Of a stretch of 64,000 nucleotides of DNA, positions 1 to 9,831 are shown piece after piece. The translations under genes were made by a program, and so were the position numbers. Location of the stretch: contig NC_067206.1 of NCBI RefSeq assembly GCF_026262505.1, positions 17,877,319 to 17,941,318 on the forward strand, read 5' to 3'. The notes below the pieces were generated by a model. That model was not told the DNA's origin, ran no database searches, and saw only the letters and a program-made list of their open reading frames with translations. Position 1 is the stretch's first letter, and every line of letters begins with the position of its first letter. The stretch is from Trichomonas vaginalis G3. Lineage: Eukaryota > Parabasalia > Trichomonadida > Trichomonadidae.

Positions 1-572
1 GAAAAAACATGATTAGGAATAATTAACAATAATAAATATCATGTTTTTGGATTATTTAAACAGCTATAAAAGAACGAATTTTACAAATTACGATAAAAAA
101 TTATTGAAAAATAATGAAGAGGATAAGGATTTGAATCGAAAATTAAAAGGATGATTATGTGTCAAATTAAATTAAAAATAAAAATTTAGACAAGAAATAG
201 TGCAAAGAATTAGAATTAACATAAAAATCGAAAATTTAATAAAGGAGAGATAAAATTATTGTAGTATTCAATTGAAAAATTTTATAAAATAAGGAATATT
301 GGTAAACAAATAAGTTTCATCTAAAAAAAGGAAAAAAAAAAATAAAAATTGAAATAAAAACAGAAATATAAAATATTTTTAAAATGCAAAAAAGTTTCAT
401 ACTAATCGTTTTTGTATAATATTTATCATTGAAAGATTATTGAAAGATATTTTGAAAGAAATCGAAAGAGTTAAGAAATATTGAGAAGAAGGACAATTGA
501 ATGAATTTTTGGCCGATTGTGCTATGCAAAGTTGATGATAATTGCAGGAAATTTTGAGATTTTCGAGGTTTT
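1..572. other. AT-rich stretch without a gene
   Basis: No credible reading frame, RNA gene or repeat was seen. The sequence is A-rich on the plus strand with many short A runs. It leads directly into the first hairpin unit. Confidence 0.6.
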
Positions 573-784
573 GGAGGGTGTGAGTACTATTATATGTAAT
601 AGTATCTCACACCCTCCAATTCATCCTATGGCGTCGAGAAAATTTGGGTGAAATGTCGTTGCATTTCACGAAAATTTCTCGGCGCCATATAGAGAACTAG
701 AGTCTGCGAGGTACTGATTCTATCTATGTACCTCGCAGACCCTAGTTCTCAGCCAAAATGGCTAAAAATTGCTCGCAATTGTTT
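573..784. repeat. four-hairpin unit, single copy
   Basis: Four consecutive inverted repeats: hairpin A with GGAGGGTGTGAG arms, hairpin B with GGCGTCGAG/CTCGGCGCC-type arms around a TTTCAC core, hairpin C with GAGGTAC arms, and part of hairpin D (GCCAAAATGGCTAAAAATTG). This is the same A-B-C-D architecture as the ten-copy array at 6396..8858 but diverged in arms and loops, so it is an independent older copy. It abuts a Maverick-type promoter on its right side. Confidence 0.8.
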
Positions 785-795
785 GCCATGTAAAC

Positions 796-853
796 TGTCA
801 CTTTTTGAGGAGATTTGACATTCTGTCAAATCTCCTTTTTTCGTATATAAGAT
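796..853 (+). promoter_or_regulatory. Maverick-type promoter with a 12-bp-arm palindrome
   Basis: The order is TGTCACTTTTT, a perfect palindrome (809..835; arms GGAGATTTGACA, loop TTC), then TTTTTCGTATATAAG. The same three blocks occur at 6297..6362 and, less complete, at 8941..8999. The palindrome pairs differently but still perfectly in the 6297 copy, which suggests it is selected. It points away from the adjacent hairpin unit. It could instead be the end of the element that carries the hairpins. Confidence 0.5.
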
Positions 854-987
854 AATGACTACTGTGTAATTGTAGTGTCTCACTTTTGTGATGAAGTTTG
901 CTAAAGGTGAACGAGGATTATTGAGCAAATCATGACCACCATAATCATCAAAAACAAGCAATGAATTACTTGGATACTTTGTGAATG

Positions 988-2035
988 TGTTGTGCATGAA
1001 AAATAGCGTGACTTCACTTTTGACAAAAAGTGACACTATTTCTGATGGTTTTGTCATTTATTTGTCAGATTTATAAATGGATAATAATGCTGTAAATCAG
1101 ATATTAATTAAAAATATTTAAGATTTATGTTCGAATTGAAAAGCAAAATGATATTTTTTAATTGAAAAACGTTAATATTGATATTTTGAAGTTTTTAATA
1201 TTTGTTAGTATCTTAAATTATTGAATGCATACGTTTTTTATGTTCTCAATTTTAAAAAATTGTGAAGAATTTAGTTTTTTGGAGATGGATGTTTAATATT
1301 TGTGAGTGAGAATGCAAGCAGGAGTTTGGTACTTTAAGGCTAGGTTGAGATAGATTTCCCATTATATTATCTGTGAATATATTGTTTTGAAAATTCAAGA
1401 TATAAAAAATATATTATCAAAAAATTTTATATTTTAAATACAATAGGGTGGAAGTATAGTACGATGAGATAGCAATGATATATTTTATAATGGGAGGTAA
1501 TCTGAAGATAAGTAGCAATTTTATGCGATTTTGATTGGGAGTTGGAGGGTGTGAGTACTATAGCATGTAATAGTATCTCACACCCTCCAATTCTTCCTAT
1601 GCGCCGAAAAATTTTTGGTGAAATGCGACGACATTTCACCAAAAATTTTCGGCGCCATATAGAGAACTCTAGTCTGCGAGGTACTGATTCTATCTATGTA
1701 CTCGCAGACCATAGTTTTCAGCCAAAATGGCTAATAATTTGAGAGTCTATATGATAATGTAAAAGTTAAAACATTCAAGTATTTAAGTATTTCTTTAAAA
1801 TATTAAGTTTTTATTTTTCCAATAAAATTCTAATATCAAATATTTTTATTTAACGATTAATTTTATTTATATTTTTATAGTTTTTTTTAAGAAAAAATAT
1901 TGTTAGGGTTTTATGGATTTTCAATTAATATACAAGATAATTCATGAATGTATATATTTCCAAGTTTTTAAGGATGCAACACTTTACATTTGTAAACTGT
2001 CAAAAATGAAGTCACGCTATTTTTCATGCATTACA
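988..2035. mobile_element. 1.05-kb element with 38-bp terminal inverted repeats, inserted in the ATPase gene
   Basis: The ends are near-identical inverted repeats containing GCATGAAAAATAGCGTGACT and ending in TTTTGACA, about 38 bp with three mismatches. It is flanked by an exact 16-bp direct duplication, GGATACTTTGTGAATG, at 972..987 and 2036..2051. It encodes no transposase. Its cargo is one four-hairpin unit at 1543..1738 within AT-rich filler. A 16-bp duplication is longer than usual for rve, MULE or mariner transposition. Confidence 0.75.
1543..1738. repeat. four-hairpin unit inside the 988..2035 element
   Basis: Hairpins A (GGAGGGTGTGAG arms), B (arms around AAATTTTTGGTGAAATG and its complement), C (TCTGCGAGGTAC arms) and the beginning of D. 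It belongs to the same family as 573..784 and the array at 6396..8858. B has an almost perfect stem of roughly 30 bp. Confidence 0.8.
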
Positions 2036-2586
2036 GGATACTTTGTGAATGGATATTTATTGAGTTTCTTCACTATATACATTGCAATCTTTTTGTACTC
2101 AAACTTACCATCAGGTCTTCTGAGTTGATGTTTAGTTAATATATGTTCCATTTCTTCTGATATCTTCTCAAACTTACTCTTTATGAACTCAACTATTGCA
2201 TAATACTTTGACTTCATCTTGACATTTTTCTGTAAATATGGCATAAGTTCCTTATTGTCTTTCTTCAGTACTGGTGCTTTTACTTGCCTCATAAATGTTT
2301 TGGCAGTTTTGTCCATCGTTCCTGATGTTGCAGAGATTACAATTGAGTCATAATAAGGAGTCTTTGTAAACCTATCTGTTATCATGATATGTCTAATCAC
2401 ACCATAAGTCTTTCCTGAACCCATCTTTCCACAGTAGAAATACACTCCGTTAGTACAAAAGGGATAATCATCAGAAAAGGGCATAATTAATGCATTGTTT
2501 AGTTCTTTGCTATTTTTTCTCGCTCCGTCATGTAAAATCTTATCAACTTGATTGATGACTTTTTCCATCTTTTACCTATATATAAA

Positions 2587-3600
2587 ATGTCGAAAAGCAA
2601 CGGTTTATACTATGAACATGTAATGAATGATGGTGTCATCAAAGACAACTCAATAACATTTAAGCTACCACGTGATTTCATTGAATACCCAGCAAAGAAA
2701 GCCATTGAAATCAGAAAGATCAACATTCAATTACCCGAGTTTATGATGTTATTAGTGCCATTTTTTGAAGACGATGACACTGAAGTACCTCCAACATTCT
2801 GTTATATCATGCCTGAATTAACACCGAAGGAAATAACGGATACACTTCTCTCTAAAACTGATGAAAAGTATAAGAAATACTTTGAGATATATTATAGTAC
2901 TCAAGATAATTGTATGAAGTTTGTCAGGAGACCATTAGGTATAGGTGTTATAAATTTTCATTATGGTATGTTTAGTACCCTTTTTGATAACTTCTTCGGT
3001 GAATTTTCACATCAAGCTCTTGACTTACTTAGTGAAATGAACACGTTAACGGAGGAAGAAAGATACAAAATAACTGAAACAAGTTATGGAATGTTAGCAG
3101 AAAGTAATATTGATAACTTTATTAAGAGATTCCAAGCATACCAATCATCTCTTAGTGACTATATTCATATGGATTACATACTAGATTATGATGAATATGA
3201 TGAATTCCATAGTGATGATCCAGACATACCAGAAGGTTTAAAACAGCATATAAGAGACTTAAAAACTTTGACCGTTCAAATTTCAAACTTCGAATTTGTC
3301 TATGAACGTAATGAAAAAGACTATTATTTTACTGAGTATCATATCAGAAATCTTCCATTAGCTTTAAATGTTATTGCAACAAGCAACATAGCTCATGATA
3401 ACAAGCAGTTTATTTGCAATGCTAAAGAAACTCTCATTCCTCCTAAGTATTATGACATATCTGGTTATAAGGATACTATAACATTTGAGTTCTTTAAGAG
3501 ATACAGTATTATAAGAGATAAAAAGATAGATAACCTAGTAATTCAACCCATTAAAATGGAGATGAGGCTAAGATTTTCAAAAATCATTTCTCGATTTTAA
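2587..3600 (+). CDS. Conserved Maverick virion-like protein (second family)
   Basis: A 337-residue open frame. The start at 2587 is chosen because it follows a TATAAA sequence directly and the next upstream start lies in the divergent ATPase promoter. No named domain is recognised. The pattern EYPAKKAIEIRKINI near the amino end, and a carboxy region with NKQFICNAKE, PPKYYDI and a terminal hydrophobic strand, resemble the protein at 33727..34575 (DYPLRWLRD..KAIGFRRIKF, NSFLCLANDF, PTKLYEPPSG). I infer a conserved, probably beta-rich structural protein of Mavericks. Its position divergent to the packaging ATPase supports membership of the same fossil element. The frame looks whole. Confidence 0.7.
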   Translation: MSKSNGLYYEHVMNDGVIKDNSITFKLPRDFIEYPAKKAIEIRKINIQLPEFMMLLVPFFEDDDTEVPPTFCYIMPELTPKEITDTLLSKTDEKYKKYFEIYYSTQDNCMKFVRRPLGIGVINFHYGMFSTLFDNFFGEFSHQALDLLSEMNTLTEEERYKITETSYGMLAESNIDNFIKRFQAYQSSLSDYIHMDYILDYDEYDEFHSDDPDIPEGLKQHIRDLKTLTVQISNFEFVYERNEKDYYFTEYHIRNLPLALNVIATSNIAHDNKQFICNAKETLIPPKYYDISGYKDTITFEFFKRYSIIRDKKIDNLVIQPIKMEMRLRFSKIISRF

Positions 3601-3754
3601 CTAAAAACCTTTGGTACCCATATAAATGCATCAGACATTAGGAGGTTAGTTGTATTTAACTTATAATTATCCATAATTTTTTCATATTTTTAATTTTTTT
3701 AATCCTTTGGAACAATGATATAAAATCCCTCTATTTATGTATATTAGCAATCTT

Positions 3755-5004
3755 GTAATAAACAGAAATTCATCAATAGTGACAGCTCTCAATTTTTTGA
3801 CATTTGTAAATTCTAAATTGAATGAGAAAAATGAAATAATACTAAGCATAATACAATATTCTAGATTTAATTATAATTAGGAAAAAGTTAGTTTTGAGAG
3901 TACTTTTCATAGGCATATAGAATGAAATCTTCTGAAAAATAATATCACATAAACTCATATTATTTTCTAATATATAACTATTTTATATAAAAATCAAATT
4001 CAATGATCTTAAAAGCGAATGATAAACCTCAAAATTTACGAATATAATGAGTGGGAATATAATGCTTATCTATCATAAAACCATATGAAATATCAATTTT
4101 TGCTTTACGCCTAATTTTTGACGACAATTAGCAAAAAATGTTAAATGTTAACACTCAGTCCATTTGAATATGAAAAATAAAATTGACTTTGATTAAATGT
4201 TTTTATTTATCATGCAATTCTTCTTGCGACCAAAGATTTGAATAAAAGTTCAAAAAAAGATAGCTTAAAAAATAATATACGGTAGTGTTTACTAATAGAT
4301 GAATAGTATATAAATTCTATTAAAATGGATTTGATCCAAAAAAATATAAAACCAAAAATAATTGTTATAATTTAAATGAAGAAGTAATTTAAAACGATTT
4401 AATTTATGATCAAATTTTATATATTTTTTTGGATCAAATCCATTTTAATAGAATTTATATACTATTCATCTATTAGTAAACACTACCGTATATTATTTTT
4501 TAAGCTATCTTATTTTTTGAAATTTTATTCAAATCTTTGGTCGCAAGAAGAATTGCATGATAAATAAAAACATTTAATCAAAGTCAATTTTATTTTTCAT
4601 ATTCAAATGGACTGAGTGTTAACATCTAACATTTTTTGCTAATTGTCGTCAAAAATTAGGCGTAAAGCAAAAATTGATATTTCATATGGTTTTATGATAG
4701 ATAAGCATTATATTCCCACTCATTATATTCGTAAATTTTGAGGTTTATCATTCGCTTTTAAGATCATTGAATTTGATTTTTATATAAAATAGTTATATAT
4801 TAGAAAATAATATGAGTTTATGTGATATTATTTTTCAGAAGATTTTGTGTTCTTCTTCAAAATTTTATTTTTTATTAAAAAGAATCTTTACAAAATATAC
4901 ATTTACTTTAATTAATATTTAAAAACGTGCTCTATCAAAAGTTCCAAAAATTCAATATTTTAGCTTTTCTGAGGTGTCACTTTTGATGAATTTCTGTTCA
5001 CAAC
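3755..5004. mobile_element. 1.25-kb foldback element, copy 1
   Basis: Terminal inverted repeats share ACAGAAATTCATCA followed by GTGACA. An exact 6-bp target duplication, AATCTT, lies at 3749..3754 and 5005..5010. Most of the interior is one long inverted repeat with arms of roughly 450 bp either side of about 4390, so the strand could fold into a nearly perfect hairpin. It has no coding capacity. A second copy of 1251 bp lies at 27928..29178 inside Maverick A. The 6-bp duplication matches the size made by Polinton integrases, so mobilisation by a Maverick integrase is plausible inference. Confidence 0.85.
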
Positions 5005-5144
5005 AATCTTAAATAATATTTTGGAACCTAAGAATAAATACTTGTATTCTTTGGCTAACAATTATGACAATTTACAAAAATATTTGACACTTTACATGTC
5101 CCCCAGAGTTCCAAAATTATTTGGTCGGGTAGGTCAGGTAGGTG

Positions 5145-5175
5145 GGGCTTCCAGGCGCGTTGCGCCCTCTAGCCC
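5145..5175. other. 31-nt bulged hairpin found near Maverick ends
   Basis: Outer stem GGGCT/AGCCC, internal loop, inner stem GGCGC/GCGCC, loop GTT. The same structure occurs at 36364..36394, 40530..40560 and 40597..40627, each near the outer end of a Maverick. The surrounding context GTCAGGTNNGTGGGGC is shared with 36364..36394, so this probably marks the end of the second-family Maverick fragment lying to the right. Apart from this hairpin, 5011..5229 holds nothing recognisable. Confidence 0.6.
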
Positions 5176-5229
5176 ATAAAAAATTTTTGTTTAGATTAAA
5201 ATTAAAATTTTTATTCTGAAATGTTTGCT

Positions 5230-6294
5230 TTAATGTTTTTTACGGATGGAAATGAACTGGATATCGTCTGAGTCTTCGCTTGTTTCCTCCTCTTCTTCTT
5301 CTTCGTCCGAATTGTCTTCATCTTCACAATAACCAGATAAGAAGATGGTTATTTTGGTTTGTTCTGGTTTTTTGAGAAGCATTTTGGCTGTGCCAGTAAA
5401 AACGAACTCAAGATTTTGATAGAATTGTCTGCTTGAGTGAGTGAATTTGCATACTGTAAGTGGCATTGCAACTCGGTTTGCTTGAACAGATATTATTGAA
5501 ACTTCTTCTCCATCTGGTATCCGTTCAGGAATATCTAAAGCGGCTGTTGTTATAATATGCATATTGTTTTTCGTAATGCAATTTTGGATATATTTCGAAT
5601 GGATGTGCAGCTACACCAGCTGGAGCAACAATGAAAAGATTCCAGGAGAAAGAACCGCGTTTGTTTTCATCTTCTTTCCAATTGTAAGTTAAAGGATAAG
5701 GACGAAAGTCGTTGAGTGTTTCATATAGCTGTTCTCTTAAGTTTGGTTCACAGCAAATAATGAACTCGTCAATTGCTGAAGAGATATCATAGTTGAAACA
5801 TAAAGCAAATTCGACAAGAAAAAGTCAACCATTACTGTCGGGTTTTGAACTTTGTTTTCTAATGTTTCGACTGGTTTTATTATACTTTTGAAATATCTAT
5901 CATAGTCATTGTTGTCTGTTAAGGAAATTGTTTGGATAAGCTGCAATGAGTCTTCTATATCTTGCTTCTGTTGTTGAGAATGAGAAGACACCTTCTGGTT
6001 CTGTAGGAGTGTAAGTTTTTAGTTGAACTTTGCGTATGTTTTTGTCTGATTGGAGTCTGATTGGACTGAAACAACTTGAGCTTCTGTAGTTTGTTGTGTT
6101 ATTGTTTGTTCTGAAGGTTGCTCTGATGTTTGTTCGACTTCTGCAGTTTCTTTTGGTTGAATTTGAGCTTCAATTTGTGTCTGATTGGAGTCTGATTGGA
6201 CTGAAACTTGTGTAACCTCTTTGGACATACTAGTAAAGTATGAGGATATAAGTGTTTGACCTTTAAAGAGCTTTTGTAAAGAATTGTCAGTCAT
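5230..6294 (-). pseudogene. Nucleoplasmin-like protein gene region with a Gln/Thr-rich amino end
   Basis: Fossil coding region under a Maverick-type promoter (6297..6362). The first part is rich in Gln, Thr, Ser and Glu with a repeated VSVQSDSNQT motif. The last part (5230..5562) has PLTVCKFTHSS, then KITIFLSGYCED, then a run of acidic residues. That order matches nucleoplasmin-like (NPL) domains, whose core ends in a hydrophobic strand plus LTGY-like motif followed by an acidic tract that binds histones. NPL assignment is by pattern only. The region is broken a few times. If correct, a virus-like element carried a histone-chaperone-like protein, which would suit a packaging or chromatin role. 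Confidence 0.5.
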
Positions 6295-6296
6295 GC

Positions 6297-6362
6297 TACT
6301 CTTATATACGAAAAAAAGAGATCTGACATTGTGTCAGATCTCAGTAAAAGTGACATTTACAT
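6297..6362 (-). promoter_or_regulatory. Maverick-type promoter with an 11-bp-arm palindrome
   Basis: Read leftwards: TGACATGTAAATGTCACTTTT, palindrome 6318..6342 (arms GAGATCTGACA, three-base loop), then TTTTTTTCGTATATAAG about 10 bases before the ATG at 6294. It matches 796..853 in order and spacing. The arm base T:A of the 796 copy is C:G here, a compensatory change. Confidence 0.6.
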
Positions 6363-6395
6363 GTCAAAAAAATAGAATGAGTTTAAGTAATTAAA

Positions 6396-8858
6396 ATTGA
6401 GGGTGAGAGTAGTATTGTATGAAATAATATCTCTCACCCTCCAATTCATCCTATGGCGCCGAAAAAATTTTGGTGAAATGCGACCACATTTCACCAAAAT
6501 TTCTCGGCGCCATATAGAGAACTAGAGCCTGTGAGGTACTGATACTATCCATGTACCTCGCAGGCTCTAGTTCCAAGCCAAAAATGGCTAAAAATTGCCC
6601 GCAATTGTTCACATTGCGGGCAATTTTTAGCCATTTTGGCTTGGAATTGGAGGGTGAGAGTAGTATTGTATGAAATAATATCTCTCACCCTCCAATTCAT
6701 CCTATGGCGCCGAAAAAATTTTGGTGAAATGCGACCACATTTCACCAAAATTTCTCGGCGCCATATAGAGAACTAGAGCCTGTGAGTACTGATACTATCC
6801 ATGTACCTCGCAGGCTCTAGTTCCAAGCAAAATGGCTAAAAATTGCCCCGCAATTGTTCAACATTGGGGGCAATTTTTTGCCATTTTTGGCTGGGAATTG
6901 GAGGGTGAGAGTAGTATTGTATGAAATAATATCTCTCACCCTCCAATTCATCCTATGGCGCCGCAAAAATTTTGGTGAAATGCGACCACATTTCACCAAA
7001 ATTTTCTCGGCGCCATATAGAGAACTAGAGCCTGTGAGGTACTGATACTATCCATGTACCTCGCAGGCTCTAGTTCCAAGCCAAAATGGCTAAAAAATTG
7101 CCCGCAATTGTTCACATTGCGGCAATTTTTAGCCATTTTGGCTTGGAATTGGAGGGTGAGAGTAGTATTGTATGAAATAATATCTCTCACCCTCCAATTC
7201 ATCCTATGGCGCCGAAAAAATTTTGGTGAATGCGACCACATTTCACCAAAATTTCTCGCGCCATATAGAGAACTAGAGCCTGTGAGTACTGATACTATCC
7301 ATGTACCTCGCAGGCTCTAGTTCCAAGCCAAAATGGCTAAAAATTGCCCGCAATTGTTCACATTGCGGGCAATTTTTGGCCATTTTTGGCTGGGAATTGG
7401 AGGGTGAGAGTAGTATTGTATGAAATAATATCTCTCACCCTCCAATTCATCCTATGGCGCCGAAAAAATTTTGGTGAAATGCGACCACATTTCACCAAAA
7501 TTTCTCGGCGCCATATAGAGAACTAGAGCCTGTGAGGTACTGATACTATCCATGTACCTCGCAGGCTCTAGTTCCAAGCCAAAATGGCTAAAAATTGCCC
7601 GCAATTGTTCACATTGCGGGCAATTTTTAGCCATTTTGGCTTGGAATTGGAGGGTGAGAGTAGTATTGTATGAAATAATATCTCTCACCCTCCAATTCAT
7701 CTATGGCGCCGAAAAAATTTTGGTGAAATGCGACCACATTTCCCCAAAAATTTCTCGGCGCCATATAGAGAACTAGAGCCTGTGAGGTACTGATACTATC
7801 CATGTACCTCGCAGGCTCTAGTTCCAAGCCAAATGGCTAAAAATTGCCGCAATTGTTCACATTGCGGGCAATTTTTAGCCATTTTGGCTGGGAATTGGAG
7901 GGTGAGAGTAGTATTGTATGAAATAATATCTCTCACCCTCCAATTCATCCTATGGCGCCGAAAAAATTTTGGTGAAATGCGACCACATTTCACCAAAATT
8001 TCTCGGCGCCATATAGAGAACTAGAGCCTGTGAGGTACTGATACTATCCATGTACCTCGCAGGCTCTAGTTCCAAGCCAAAATGGCTAAAAATTGCCCGC
8101 AATTGTTCACATTGCGGGCAATTTTTAGCCATTTTGGCTTGGAATTGGAGGGTGAGAGTAGTATTGTATGAAATAATATCTCTCACCCTCCAATTCATCC
8201 TATGGCGCCGAAAAAATTTTGGTGAAATGCGACCACATTTCACCAAAATTTCTCGGCGCCATATAGAGAACTAAGCCTGTGAGGTACTGATACTATCCAT
8301 GTACCTCGCAGGCTCTAGTTCCAAGCCAAAATGGCTAAAAATTGCCCGCAATTGTTCACATTGCGGGCAATTTTTAGCCATTTTGGCTGGGAATTGGAGG
8401 TGAGAGTAGTATTGTATGAAATAATATCTCTCACCCTCCAATTCATCCTATGGCGCCGAAAAAATTTTGGTGAAATGCGACCACATTTCACCAAAATTTC
8501 TCGGCGCCATATAGAGAACTAGAGCCTGTGAGGTACTGATACTATCCATGTACCTCGCAGGCTCTAGTTCCAACCAAAATGGCTAAAAATTGCCCGCAAT
8601 TGTTCACATTGCGGGCAATTTTTAGCCATTTTGGCTTGGAATTGGAGGGTGAGAGTAGTATTGTATGAAATAATTCTCTCACCCTCCAATTCATCCTATG
8701 GCGCCGAAAAAATTTTGGTGAAATGCGACCACATTTCACCAAAATTTCTCGGCGCCATATAGAGAACTAGAGCCTGTGAGGTACTGATACTATCATGTAC
8801 CTCGCAGGCTCTAGTTCCAAGCCAAAATGGCCTAAAAATTGCCCGCATTGTTCACATT
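6396..8858. repeat. Ten tandem 249-bp units, each four hairpins
   Basis: About ten head-to-tail copies of a 248-251-bp unit. Each unit is hairpin A (GGAGGGTGAGAG arms), B (GGCGCCGA...TTTTGGTGAAATG arms), C (CTAGAGCCTG..GAGGTAC arms) and D (GCCAAAATGGCTAAAAATTG and GCCCGCAAT arms). Copies differ by only a few bases, so amplification was recent. The many short reading frames through it on both strands repeat the same residues and are by-products of the palindromes. Maverick-type promoter sequences in opposite orientation flank it at 6297..6362 and 8941..8999, so the array sits inside a broken Maverick fragment or is itself bounded by those inverted sequences. Confidence 0.9.
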
Positions 8859-8940
8859 CCATCTTTTGTTGGTAAGACGAAGAATATGAAATAAATTATG
8901 AAGAAGATAATGATGAATAAAATATCACTTTTTATATTTT

Positions 8941-8999
8941 TGACACGTAAAGTCGTCACTTTTCTGTCAAACTGTTTTTATCGTTTTCGTATATAACAC
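8941..8999 (+). promoter_or_regulatory. Maverick-type promoter, right of the hairpin array
   Basis: TGACACGTAAAGTCGTCACTTTT, a half palindrome CTGTCAAACTG, then TTTTCGTATATAACA. This mirrors 6297..6362 across the array. No clear gene follows directly. The nearest candidates are the basic small proteins at 9273 and 9468. Confidence 0.45.
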
Positions 9000-9069
9000 T
9001 ACTACTGTGGTCTTGCATTAGACAAAAATGAACTGACCAGAAGTTTATGGAAAATGAATATTGAATAAA

Positions 9070-9225
9070 AACGGTTTTCGTCAACGGTAACCCCCTCTAT
9101 TTTTTATTTTATTTAATAGTTACCGTTGGAAAAAACGGTTTATCTCAAATATTGAATGAACTATGAACTTTTTTGTACAACGGTAAAACTTTTTACACAA
9201 CGGTTTTTGAGAGTCGTCGCCGTTG
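9070..9225. promoter_or_regulatory. Cluster of CAACGG (Myb-type) motifs
   Basis: CAACGG or its complement CCGTTG occurs at 9082, 9123, 9178, 9198 and 9220, with an AAACGG at 9070. CAACGG fits the general Myb recognition core YAACKG, and Trichomonas has a large Myb family. Two of the sites form an inverted pair, CAACGGTAAC...GTTACCGTTG, at 9082..9128. The cluster lies upstream of small basic protein genes and could control them. This is pattern recognition only. Confidence 0.4.
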
Positions 9226-9272
9226 ACTTTTTTTAAAGCACTCAAAATAGTATAACTTTGTCCGGACAAGTA

Positions 9273-9359
9273 AGGGTCTATCGTCGCTACAGGAAAAGTT
9301 ACAGGCGTTCCAAGGAAGTATACTTTGAGAAGCCTTTTCTCCCTTATAGAATGAGATAG
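9273..9359 (+). pseudogene. Arg/Tyr-rich core-protein-like remnant
   Basis: A short stretch reads VYRRYRKSYRRSKEVYFEKP, very rich in Arg, Tyr and Lys. Such composition is typical of viral DNA-condensing core peptides such as the adenovirus pVII and pX families. It is only a fragment without a clear beginning. It lies between Maverick-type promoter motifs and the basic gene at 9468, which is the main reason for keeping it. Confidence 0.3.
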
Positions 9360-9467
9360 GACGGTTATTTTACAAAACTGACAACACTTTGACCGAGTAG
9401 TTTTTTGTGCTGAACAAAAAGTGTCATATAAACATCTGTCAAAAACCGCTTTTTAACTTCACTTAAA

Positions 9468-9629
9468 ATGCCACGTAAGCTACGTAAGAATATACGTAAG
9501 AGGAAGGGAGCATTGAAACATCCAATAGTAAAACTGTTGCATGCTAAGATCAGTCAAAATGTAAACCTCTCAATTTTATCGTCGGGGAAAGTATCTCAAT
9601 TCCTTCAAAAAAATCGAAAAACTATTTAA
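9468..9629 (+). CDS. Small Lys/Arg-rich protein, possible DNA-condensing core peptide
   Basis: A 53-residue open frame beginning MPRKLRKNIRKRKGALKHP, with 15 Lys/Arg and only hydrophobic or polar residues afterwards. The basic amino end resembles viral core peptides or a nuclear localisation signal. No family is recognised. The start is the only ATG in the frame and follows a TTTTTAACTTCACTTAAA leader. It is in the second-family Maverick remnant region. It could also be a chance frame, since it is short. Confidence 0.4.
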   Translation: MPRKLRKNIRKRKGALKHPIVKLLHAKISQNVNLSILSSGKVSQFLQKNRKTI

Positions 9630-9831
9630 TTTTAAAAATATAATACTTTTAATTAGTTATTTAATTGGATATATTTTTAAAAAATCACTTTTGAGAATAC
9701 TTTTGAGAACTTTAATTAAAAAAATGTATTCAAAAATATCGCAATATAAACATATATTTATTTTAGATTTATATCATTTTTATAAAAAAATAAAATTGAA
9801 AAACTAATATCGGTTTGGTCCAACATTTTTA

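Larger units (their letters stand above)
850..2568 (-). pseudogene. Packaging ATPase (A32/FtsK-like) of a second Maverick family, carrying an insertion
   Basis: This fossil gene encodes a genome-packaging ATPase of the A32 type used by Polintons and NCLDVs. The amino-terminal part holds the Walker A motif GKMGSGKT followed by an ISATSG strand. The carboxy-terminal part, beyond the inserted element at 988..2035, holds the Walker B strand LLVFDDYGGHDLL and the following NYTVVII strand. The order and spacing match the ATPase in the two large Mavericks (Walker A APPGSGKT, Walker B LLILDDFASHPLL), but residue identity is low, so this is a different Maverick family. The gene is divergent from the neighbour at 2587, as the ATPase often is in these elements. 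It is broken by the insertion and appears cut at its carboxy end. Confidence 0.75.

Noticed and set aside
6545-8742. Many overlapping 60-98-residue frames on both strands repeating RISPKFFRRH- and NWRVRVVLYEI-like peptides
   Set aside because: They are readings through the four-hairpin tandem units. Both strands give similar peptides because the units are palindromic. No start context or conservation supports coding.
6396-8858. CRISPR-like array
   Set aside because: The repeats are contiguous palindromes without unique spacers, the units are 249 bp and the genome is eukaryotic.
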